From an uncultured bacterium (GTDB taxonomy: Bacteria > Cyanobacteriota > Vampirovibrionia > Gastranaerophilales > Gastranaerophilaceae), in contig CASGCE010000035.1 in the NCBI GenBank assembly GCA_949299935.1, positions 1-64,000 of the forward strand: DNA of 64,000 nt, written 5' to 3'. This document shows, piece after piece, positions 34,901 to 42,197 of this stretch; position 1 is the stretch's first letter; each line of letters starts with the position of its first letter. Made by a program: the position numbers and the translations under genes. The notes under the pieces were generated by a model. That model did not search any database, had not been told where the DNA came from, and saw only the letters and a list, made by a program, of their open reading frames with translations.

Positions 34901-36091
34901 TTATTCTCCCCAAACAATTTTCACATTTACATTTTTATATCCGGCGAATGCAAGCGCGCATTTTACAGTCTTTTGTATGGCATTATTCATAGAAACTGTT
35001 CTGATATCATCAACCTTGGCTATGGCAGAAGAAAAAATTTGTTTTAAACTTTCTCCGGACATATTGGAATCAATATCCAGCCCATAAGCCTGCGGAGGTG
35101 TTTTAGACAGCATATAAAACATCTGCATCAAAGTATCAACATGAGATTTAATTGCATCAGATTGCAAATCAGCGGTAATATATTCGGGTTTTGTGCCATC
35201 TCTGCCTATGGTTATAAAATCAGAATTTGGAAAATGTCTTTCTCCCGTTGAAGGATTCATTTCAGTATTTTCAATGCTTCCCGCAAGTTTGGGATTTGCA
35301 TGACGGTTAATTATTTTAGAATTTTGAGAAATCGTAAGCATAATTTCTTCGACAATGCTTTCACATGATTTGTAGTCACTTTCTCCATAGTAAGTGTCAC
35401 TTTCCGTAGTGTTTTTAACGTGAAATAACACAAAATCATTCCACTTATCAGAGAAATTATCCACAGCAATAACATTAAAAGCCTCCAAATTATCTATAGG
35501 TCTTAAAAGCTTGCCATTTGATATCTCCCAAATTTCATTTTCAATAAAACCCTTATGAATTTTTTCAATACGTTTATAAATTTTACCGTCTTTAACTATA
35601 TCATAAAATAAAATATGTCCTGAAAGATTATTTAAATTGCCGTCATTAAAGACCGGAAACCAGCAATCGGGACATACTGAGAAAATTTTCACCTCATTGT
35701 CAACAATAGCAACCTTTATCAGTGCATCTCCAAATCTGGAATTATCAATTGCTATTTCTTTTAACACAGAAATAAAATTGTTATTTGAATTAATCTTTTC
35801 CCAATCATCTTTTGCATTTTGGTCAACTACAATTTCAAAATTTTGATTAGTAATTAAAAATTTATAAAAGTCAGTCATCGCTTTAAAAAGGTTAACCTCA
35901 ATAAGGCTTTGTGCAGTTGTATTACTTAAAGGATAACGTTGACGAATTTTTCTTAAAACATTAGCAAACGGTCTTGCAAAATTACTCCTATATAAATCTC
36001 TGTACCTTGAATAATTCCGTAAACGTTCAACATCTTGTGCACACCATTTTAAATTCCTAAAATTTTCATTTATTTCAAATGTAGTAAGCAT
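34901..36091 (-). CDS. Portal protein
   Basis: 396 residues from the ATG at 36091, behind GAGAGGAAAT. Portal-like pattern: an N-terminal RQRYPLSNTTAQSLIEVN, a wing domain with FGDALIKVAIVDNEVKIFSV, then KTPPQAYGLDIDSNMSGESL in the stem and SGESLKQIFSSAIAKVDDIR in the clip. It is somewhat short for a portal (often 450-550). It forms the dodecameric DNA gate and overlaps the terminase gene frame in its upstream region. Confidence 0.75.
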   Translation of the reverse strand: MLTTFEINENFRNLKWCAQDVERLRNYSRYRDLYRSNFARPFANVLRKIRQRYPLSNTTAQSLIEVNLFKAMTDFYKFLITNQNFEIVVDQNAKDDWEKINSNNNFISVLKEIAIDNSRFGDALIKVAIVDNEVKIFSVCPDCWFPVFNDGNLNNLSGHILFYDIVKDGKIYKRIEKIHKGFIENEIWEISNGKLLRPIDNLEAFNVIAVDNFSDKWNDFVLFHVKNTTESDTYYGESDYKSCESIVEEIMLTISQNSKIINRHANPKLAGSIENTEMNPSTGERHFPNSDFITIGRDGTKPEYITADLQSDAIKSHVDTLMQMFYMLSKTPPQAYGLDIDSNMSGESLKQIFSSAIAKVDDIRTVSMNNAIQKTVKCALAFAGYKNVNVKIVWGE

Positions 36092-36104
36092 AAATTTCCT
36101 CTCG

Positions 36105-37343
36105 TTAATTTTCTGTAAGATATTTGTAAAGCCCATATCTTAATGCATCCATACAATCATCATTAATTTTCAACGGGACATCCTCTTTAGAACCGTCGTA
36201 GCTGTACACTTCGAATTCATCAAGGGTATGAAGGCACTTTTTAGATACAATAAGCTTATCGTAGTTAATAAGTGAACGAACAAGAGCAATACTATCGTCC
36301 ACTTTAGGTTTTTCCTCGTAAATAATCAAATTTGTGTAACGTCTTAATTTTTCATTTTGCTCGGGTCTTGCGTTATCGCAATTAGCATAACTAAAGAACT
36401 TACCATATTCATTTTGTTTCTGATTAATCCAGCTAATCACGCCTTCAAAATCCAATTTAGTCGAATAAAGCTCATCAATCACATAACAAGTACCGTTCAC
36501 ACTGCTACCCAAAAGCAAACATGCAGTAGGGTGATTCCAGCCCCAATCGATCCCCAAAAAAAATTCAATAATCTCATTTTTTTTAATTTTATCAAGGAGC
36601 ATAGCCTTATGAATTGAATGCTTATCGCGACTAAATGTATCGTATACAAGTCCGTCGGCAATAACCCATAAACCGTCAATTTTTCTTTTTTTAAAAGCAC
36701 CTTTATAAAGTTTTTCCTGATTGCTTATAAAAATTTTTGACAGATTTGCGTTATCGAGCATTGTAAAATGCCAATACTCAAATACATCCTTACCTTCGCC
36801 TTTCAAATAAGGTTTTATTTTTTCCTGATAAAGCCAATGATTAGAGCTTTCGGGATTACTATCCGCAAAGGCTCTGGCATTATCGGGAGTAAGCCTGCTT
36901 AATGCCATATTATAAAACCCGTAATTATGTTTAGGCAACTCATTTGCATACCAAAAATCCCAGGTTCCGCCTTGGATTGAATTCACGCTATCAGATTTTC
37001 CGCCACCTATAACGTAGCAGTTATAGCTTTTTCCAAAAAGTTTTATGTCCAATTCTCCGCTTGAATTGTTGTAACGAACTTTTCCGCCGAGATAGTTCTC
37101 AATAAACGGTTTCAATTCCAAAATAACATTATTCTTAACGGAATTTCTGGAATAACCTGAAAAAACCTTTAAATATTCATTACCGACGAATTCAAAAATT
37201 TGCGGAATTTTTTGAATAATATTCAAAGTTTTTCCGCTGCGAACGGCACCATCAAGCAGAGTAAAAAGCGGGAAATTCTCGGGTGGTTTACTTAAGAATC
37301 TTCTGGCTTTCTCACTGTATTTACTATTTTCCCATCTTATCAT
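36105..37343 (-). CDS. Terminase large subunit
   Basis: 412 residues. The ATPase part has Walker A GAVRSGKT (32-39) and a Walker B-like segment near 131-136 (WYANELP). The nuclease part has GIDWGWNHP near 264 and NDDCMDALRYGL near 395, the acidic RNase H-like residues. It packages DNA into the prohead. The small subunit gene overlaps its start by 20 nt. A functional terminase argues that the cluster can make DNA-containing particles. Confidence 0.88.
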   Translation of the reverse strand: MIRWENSKYSEKARRFLSKPPENFPLFTLLDGAVRSGKTLNIIQKIPQIFEFVGNEYLKVFSGYSRNSVKNNVILELKPFIENYLGGKVRYNNSSGELDIKLFGKSYNCYVIGGGKSDSVNSIQGGTWDFWYANELPKHNYGFYNMALSRLTPDNARAFADSNPESSNHWLYQEKIKPYLKGEGKDVFEYWHFTMLDNANLSKIFISNQEKLYKGAFKKRKIDGLWVIADGLVYDTFSRDKHSIHKAMLLDKIKKNEIIEFFLGIDWGWNHPTACLLLGSSVNGTCYVIDELYSTKLDFEGVISWINQKQNEYGKFFSYANCDNARPEQNEKLRRYTNLIIYEEKPKVDDSIALVRSLINYDKLIVSKKCLHTLDEFEVYSYDGSKEDVPLKINDDCMDALRYGLYKYLTEN

Positions 37344-37743
37344 TTGTTAATTCGGACATTGCTTTCAAATAAGCATCTCTAATATCATTATTTGAATTTG
37401 TTGAAGATTCTTTGCACATATCGGTAAGATTTTTTGCGGCAAATGCCGTATATGTTGCATTATAATATCCGCGAAGTGCAAGATCATTTAACATATCTTT
37501 TTGCAACGCTAGACATTTTTTATAGGTATCCGAAAATTTCGGATATTCTTTGCGCCATTGATTTAAAACTTCAGGACAAACACCTATATCTACTGAAAAT
37601 TTTTCAAAAGTTGGTAATATATTGGGCAATTCTACCGATTTTTCAACATTATTTTTATCAAAAATACGTTTTTCAAAAGTATGTGGTATATTAAAAAACT
37701 CCAACATTTGTTTGCAATATATTTTTTTATACCTTTTAGTCAT
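37324..37743 (-). CDS. Terminase small subunit
   Basis: 139 residues, first gene of the leftward cluster. A Lys/Arg-rich start and a central helical region (VCPEVLNQWRKEYPKFSDTY) look like a DNA-binding helix-turn-helix of small terminases. The start ATG at 37743 has no clear binding site, so another start is possible. It overlaps the large subunit gene by 20 nt. Confidence 0.7.
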   Translation of the reverse strand: MTKRYKKIYCKQMLEFFNIPHTFEKRIFDKNNVEKSVELPNILPTFEKFSVDIGVCPEVLNQWRKEYPKFSDTYKKCLALQKDMLNDLALRGYYNATYTAFAAKNLTDMCKESSTNSNNDIRDAYLKAMSELTNDKMGK

Positions 37744-37823
37744 AAAATTAAAACAGAACTCTTAACAGCATCCTTTTTCTAAAAGTTCACATTATAACTT
37801 TAAACCATAACGCATATTTAAAC

Positions 37824-37853
37824 AAGTGTAACAATGTGTGAATATGTGTGAAA
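37824..37853. promoter_or_regulatory. Three 10-bp tandem iterons upstream of the phage-like cluster
   Basis: AAGTGTAACA, ATGTGTGAAT and ATGTGTGAAA follow each other without gap, so GTGT recurs every 10 bp, one helical turn. They lie about 80 bp upstream of the terminase small subunit start and 167 bp before the 44-residue ORF. This spacing suits a protein binding on one face of the DNA. Confidence 0.5.
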
Positions 37854-38019
37854 TGAAATAATAATGTTAAATTTAAAAAATCAAAGTACGAAAAAATTCC
37901 ACCCAACTGGGTTATAGACAAAAGTATATTAGCATATTATCTTATTGTTATAGAGAGCTTTAATAAGCAGGGAAAAAGTGCACTAAGCCTTGTTTAATGA
38001 ATTTTTTTAAGGGAAAAAG

Positions 38020-38154
38020 ATGGAAGAAAAAATAATCATTAAACTACAAAATAGAGAGCTGGTTAATAAAATAAAACAAATACGTAAAGCCAAAATAGAC
38101 ATAACAGAACTGATTTGCAGTTGGATATTAGAATATGAGATAAACGTAAAATAG
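38020..38154 (+). CDS. 44-residue ribbon-helix-helix-like protein
   Basis: ATG at 38020 behind AAGGGA, TAG at 38152-38154. The peptide starts with an alternating strand (KIIIKLQ) and continues with two amphipathic helices, as in Arc/CopG-type regulators. This is inference from secondary-structure pattern; the family is not confirmed. It stands just upstream of recN and faces away from the phage-like cluster, which makes it a candidate controller of the 37824-37853 iterons. Confidence 0.5.
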   Translation: MEEKIIIKLQNRELVNKIKQIRKAKIDITELICSWILEYEINVK

Positions 38155-38190
38155 TTGCCCCGAATGATTTTTGCAGGTAATATAATAAGT

Positions 38191-39843
38191 ATGATAAAGC
38201 AATTAAGATTAAAAGATTACATTTTGATTGACGAATTAACGGCAAATTTTGACGGTGGTCTAAACGTCATAACAGGGGAAACTGGCGCAGGTAAAAGTAT
38301 ACTAATCAATGCAATTGATCTTGTTTTTGCTCCGCGAGTTTCTAAGGAGATAATAAAAACAGGCAGTGAAAAAGCCGTGATAGAAGTTGTTATCGAGAAT
38401 AAAAAAAACGAGCTGTCAAAACTTTTTGCAGAAAACGGAATAGATAATACCGGTGAGGAAATCGTAATATCAAAAGAGGTTACGCAAAGCGGGGTACGCT
38501 CAAGAGTGAACGGTACGCTGGTCAATACGGAAATTTTAAAGAACTTACGCTCAGTATTTATTGACATTCATTCACAGCATCAAACCTACACATTTATGCA
38601 GCCCAAATATCATATAACTCTATTGGACACATACGGAAAAGAAGCCTACGGTAAAAAACTCAGTGAATACAGAGAGCTTTTTTGTGTATACAACGAACTT
38701 AAATTACAACTGGAGAAATTAAACAGCACGGCGAATATGACGGAATCACAGATTGAATTTATGAAATTTCAAATAAATGAAATCGAAACAGCAAATATTA
38801 AGTCCGAAAACGAATACACAGATCTCTCACAGGAGCTTGAAATACTTGAAAACTCCGAGAAATTAAAAGAATTAACAGGCACTTCATACTGGGCAATAAA
38901 CGGAGATGAAGGTTCAATTATTGACGGATTAAGTAAAATCAAATCAAATATGACAAAAGCCGTTTCATTTGACCCTAAGCTGGCAGATATTGAACGAATT
39001 ATTATAGAAGCAACACAAGCCCTCAAAGAAGCAGGCAGTGAACTTAACCGATACAGCCAGAATCTTGAAAATGACACCCAAAAACTGAATCAAATTCAGG
39101 AGCGGCTTTTTTTGCTGGATAAACTAAAACGCAAATACGGAGGTACACTTGCAGATGTACTGAAAACTTTTGAAAATTTAAACAGCGAACTTGCAGCCAT
39201 TGATTTATCTACACAAAATATTGAAGAACTTGAGCGAAAGATATTTCAAACCGAACAAGAACTCAAGCAAAAAGCTTCAGATATAAGCAAATACAGGAAA
39301 GCTTTTGCGCAAGACTTATCAATAAAAATACAAGCAAAGTTAGCACTTTTAGAATTACCAAAATCAAGATTTGAAATAGCAGTACGCCCAAAAGACCTAT
39401 CTGTAGACGGAATAGACGACATTGAATTTTTGATTTCGACGAATGTATCGGAAGATTTAAAACCACTTGGCAAAGTTGCTTCAGGAGGAGAAATATCACG
39501 AGTAATGTTGGCTATAAAGTCCATTTTTGCAGAGCAGGACGATATTGACACAGTAATTTTTGATGAGATAGACACCGGAATTTCAGGTCGTACCTCACAG
39601 AGTGTTGCCGATGAAATTGTTTCGCTTTCGAAATTTCACCAGATAATTTTAATAACACATCAAGCTATTATTGCATCAAAATCGGACAAACACTTTTACG
39701 TAAGGAAATCACAGGCTGATGAAACCAAGGTTGAAGTCTATGTTCTGACAGGTGAAAACAGGGTTAAAGCATTGGCAGAACTTGCAGGCGGAGAAATTAA
39801 CGAAAAATCAATCGAATTTGCAAAATCACTTTTAAGCTGTTAA
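38191..39843 (+). CDS. recN: DNA repair protein RecN
   Basis: 550 residues from the ATG at 38191 (MIKQLRLKDYILIDELTANF, the usual RecN opening). Walker A ETGAGKSIL is near residue 35. Long coiled-coil arms lie between about 150 and 380. The ABC signature is LGKVASGGEISRVMLAIKS near 430, and the Walker B/D-loop FDEIDTGISGR near 475. RecN is an SMC-like ATPase in double-strand break repair. Length matches the family. A 44-residue ORF ends 36 nt upstream of this start. No SOS box identified. Confidence 0.93.
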   Translation: MIKQLRLKDYILIDELTANFDGGLNVITGETGAGKSILINAIDLVFAPRVSKEIIKTGSEKAVIEVVIENKKNELSKLFAENGIDNTGEEIVISKEVTQSGVRSRVNGTLVNTEILKNLRSVFIDIHSQHQTYTFMQPKYHITLLDTYGKEAYGKKLSEYRELFCVYNELKLQLEKLNSTANMTESQIEFMKFQINEIETANIKSENEYTDLSQELEILENSEKLKELTGTSYWAINGDEGSIIDGLSKIKSNMTKAVSFDPKLADIERIIIEATQALKEAGSELNRYSQNLENDTQKLNQIQERLFLLDKLKRKYGGTLADVLKTFENLNSELAAIDLSTQNIEELERKIFQTEQELKQKASDISKYRKAFAQDLSIKIQAKLALLELPKSRFEIAVRPKDLSVDGIDDIEFLISTNVSEDLKPLGKVASGGEISRVMLAIKSIFAEQDDIDTVIFDEIDTGISGRTSQSVADEIVSLSKFHQIILITHQAIIASKSDKHFYVRKSQADETKVEVYVLTGENRVKALAELAGGEINEKSIEFAKSLLSC

Positions 39844-39995
39844 TTATATTTTTTACCCCAAAACCCAACTAAAACCGAAGAATGAAATACCAGAATAATA
39901 CGAGAAAAATAATCAGTTTTTTCCGAAAGAGGCATACAGAGTATATTTTTCAAATAACAAGCTAAAAAAGGCTTCTAGTCATCAAAACGCGAACT

Positions 39996-40029
39996 AAAAA
40001 ACCGGAGAACAAATGTTCTCCGGTTTTTT
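39996..40029. terminator. Bidirectional terminator between recN and tRNA-Val
   Basis: AAAAAACCGGAGAAC pairs with GTTCTCCGGTTTTTT around a 4-nt loop, immediately downstream of tRNA-Val on the minus strand. Confidence 0.85.
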
Positions 40030-40030
40030 A

Positions 40031-40106
40031 TGGTGGGCGTTAGAAGACTCGAACTTCTGACCCTCTCCTTGTAAGGGAGACGCTCTACCAACTGAGCTAA
40101 ACGCCC
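40031..40106 (-). tRNA. tRNA-Val (TAC)
   Basis: Minus-strand cloverleaf. Acceptor GGGCGTT pairs with AACGCCC and is followed by ACCA, so CCA is encoded. D-arm AGCTCAGTTGGTAGAGC. Anticodon loop CTTACAA carries TAC. T-arm with AGTTCGAGTCT. Confidence 0.95.
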
Positions 40107-40273
40107 CTATTATTTTACAAAAAGCTTAAAATAAGTTTAAAATATAAAATTTTCACAAACACGGGATATACAACCCGCAGGAACAATGTTACCAGTAACA
40201 AACTAGTTTGTCAATATTTTTTTGAAACAATTTTCAAAGAATTACGTCGATGGAAATGAGAGAGGATTGGAAG

Positions 40274-41215
40274 ATGAATGACACGTTATATAGAGATTTA
40301 CAATACAGCATCAAAGAAGAAGACACAGATAGGCTGGAGAATGATGAATTAGCAGAAGATTCCCCAAAAACCTTTAACTCCATATCGCATGACGACGATA
40401 TCTTGCAGATGTATTTAAAAGATATAGGCAAGATTAAGCTATTGACGACGAAGGAGGAGCGAACACTCGGGCAACAAATAAAGGAAAACAAGTCCGAAAT
40501 AGCAAAAAGGAAATTAATTCAAGCGAATTTAAGACTGGTTGTAAGCATAGCCAAAAAATACATAGGACAAGGCGTATTATTTATGGATCTGGTGCAAGAG
40601 GGTGCATTAGGACTGATAAAAGCAGCGGAAAAATTTGACTACACAAGAAATTTCAAATTTTCAACATATGCCACATGGTGGATAAAACAAACAATTATTC
40701 GAGCGATTAGCAATAACTCAAGAACAATAAGAATACCGGTACATATGGCAGACAAAATCCGAAAATACAAAAGACTTTACACACAATTATCATTTACACT
40801 TGGGCGGGAGCCGACCGATGCAGAAATTGCCGAAAAAATGAAGATTCCTGTCAAAAAGCTAACGGCAGTGAAAAAAGCAATAATAAAAGAACCAATAAGT
40901 TTGGAAACACCTGTAACAGACGATTTAAATATAGGCGATTACGTAGAGGATAAAAGCTACAATTCACCGGAGATACAAACTCGAAACAACATTGTAAAAG
41001 GCAGCATAGAAAATCTTCTTAAAAATCTGAGCGAACGTGAAAGAAGAATTATAACGTGCAGATTCGGGATAAATGGAGAAACACCAAAAACATTGGAACA
41101 ATTAGGAGAAATTATGGGTTATTCAAAGGAACGCATAAGACAACTTGAAGACGGCGCCTTACGAAAAATTCGAGAGAAAGAAGAATACCGACACTTTAGG
41201 GATTTTATAGAATAA
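40274..41215 (+). CDS. RNA polymerase sigma-70 family factor (RpoD-like)
   Basis: 313 residues from the ATG at 40274, preceded by GAGAGGATTGGAAG. Regions in order: 1.2 ([15 protein letters not shown]), 2 with the -10-recognising [19 protein letters not shown] helix, 3 ([20 protein letters not shown]) and 4.2 with the -35-binding helix ([20 protein letters not shown]). Region 1.1 is absent, so it could be a group 2 sigma factor or the housekeeping sigma of this lineage. It recognises -35/-10 promoters of the type seen throughout the window. Terminator at 41222-41256. Confidence 0.9.
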   Translation: MNDTLYRDLQYSIKEEDTDRLENDELAEDSPKTFNSISHDDDILQMYLKDIGKIKLLTTKEERTLGQQIKENKSEIAKRKLIQANLRLVVSIAKKYIGQGVLFMDLVQEGALGLIKAAEKFDYTRNFKFSTYATWWIKQTIIRAISNNSRTIRIPVHMADKIRKYKRLYTQLSFTLGREPTDAEIAEKMKIPVKKLTAVKKAIIKEPISLETPVTDDLNIGDYVEDKSYNSPEIQTRNNIVKGSIENLLKNLSERERRIITCRFGINGETPKTLEQLGEIMGYSKERIRQLEDGALRKIREKEEYRHFRDFIE

Positions 41216-41221
41216 TAATCA

Positions 41222-41256
41222 AAAAAAGGTCCTGAGCATAAACTCAAGACCTTTTC
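41222..41256. terminator. Terminator shared by sigma factor and pilin-like gene
   Basis: AAAAGGTC-C-TGAG pairs with CTCA-A-GACCTTTT with one mismatch. T-runs on both sides serve both convergent genes. Confidence 0.75.
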
Positions 41257-41278
41257 AGAAAAACATTTATCCGATAAA

Positions 41279-42070
41279 TTACTTACCGAACAATACAGCT
41301 CTTGCAGAAGCAGTAGCCGGTTCAAATGTTTGACCGTGGAAAATTACAGGGAAAATATCTGTAATTTCAGAAGGCTCACAAGAACCGTTATCAGCATCGG
41401 CGCAAAGAATAACTGTATTAGGACCGGCAGCACCGTTTACATCGATGAAACCATAGCAGTTATTTTGAACTGCTGCAGAATCAGTACAATTTGCTGCATC
41501 TAAGAAGTACCAGAATGATGTACCGTCAGCAAATGAGAATTTTGCATAATTATCAGGTGTTGAATCCATAGTTTTCTCTACTTCAGCAGTACCAGTCGTT
41601 TGATCGCATTGTGTGCCTTGAGGAGCTGTTCCGCCACCAGGTATAGTCCCAGGAAGATCATAGCCATCATCTGCATTACCAGTACATTGGATTGTATAAG
41701 TAATTTTTGGAGCTGTTGCACCTGTGCCAGAACCTTCGGTCAAAGTAGGTGCAGTTTCATAAGAACCTGTAATTTCTGTAGCTGACTGCATTCTGTTTTT
41801 CAACATAAGACCTAAAGAACCAGCGTTAGTTCCGAATGTAGCAGAATCTGTACCTGTATCAGCTGCAAGTGTAGAAAGATCTGTATCTTCCATTGCAATG
41901 TTCATCAATACTGCCTGGTTCAATGTTGATAATGCTTTTTTGTAAGCTGTTTTGAACTGTGCGCCATTTGTGTTTGAAATCAATGTCGGAATAGTCATGG
42001 CAGCAACTACACCGATGATGCCCAAAGTGATTAACACTTCGGCCAAAGTAAAACCGAATCTTTTTGTCAT
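41279..42070 (-). CDS. Type IV pilin-like prepilin (GFTLAEVLITL)
   Basis: 263 residues from the ATG at 42070, which sits behind AAAGGTG. Prepilin motif at the N-terminus: the leader MTKRFG is cut before FTLAEVLITLGIIGVVAAMTI, the hydrophobic assembly helix with Glu5. The globular part is rich in Thr, Gly and Asp and has several Cys (QCTGNADDGYD, ANCTDSA, NNCYGF, CADADNGSCE), probably disulfides. A motif DVNGAAGPNTV near the end recurs in the pilin-like gene at 50460. Likely a pseudopilin or secreted surface protein. No C-terminal anchor. Confidence 0.85.
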   Translation of the reverse strand: MTKRFGFTLAEVLITLGIIGVVAAMTIPTLISNTNGAQFKTAYKKALSTLNQAVLMNIAMEDTDLSTLAADTGTDSATFGTNAGSLGLMLKNRMQSATEITGSYETAPTLTEGSGTGATAPKITYTIQCTGNADDGYDLPGTIPGGGTAPQGTQCDQTTGTAEVEKTMDSTPDNYAKFSFADGTSFWYFLDAANCTDSAAVQNNCYGFIDVNGAAGPNTVILCADADNGSCEPSEITDIFPVIFHGQTFEPATASARAVLFGK

Positions 42071-42197
42071 AATCTTTTCACCTTTCTTTTTTTGTACTAA
42101 TAAAGCTATGAACAATTTTTATCTTTACTAATGCGATTATAATATCAATTTTTTCAAAAGGTGTCAAGCATATGTATGATTTTTAACAAAAATATTT

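Larger units (their letters stand above)
17994..37743 (-). mobile_element. Contractile-tail phage-like cluster (defective prophage or gene-transfer-agent-like)
   Basis: About 19.7 kb of leftward genes cover packaging, head, connector, contractile tail, baseplate, fibre and lysis in compact order with overlapping starts and stops. No integrase, recombinase, replication, CI-like repressor, antirepressor or toxin gene is present. No flanking direct repeat or tRNA integration site is visible. Base composition and codon style look like the neighbouring host genes. The borders are hsp20 plus a small orphan on one side and recN on the other. One rightward gene (metallophosphoesterase) splits the connector genes. 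The sheath (DUF3383-like), tube (DUF3277-like) and plug types point to a contractile-tail module different from lambda or P2. Terminase and capsid argue against a simple tailocin. Confidence 0.8.

Noticed and set aside
17994-37743. Tailocin (headless tail bacteriocin)
   Set aside because: Terminase, portal, scaffold and capsid genes look intact, which a tailocin would not keep.
37744-38019. SOS (LexA) box before the phage-like cluster or recN
   Set aside because: No convincing palindrome of the Gram-positive or cyanobacterial LexA type could be found by eye.
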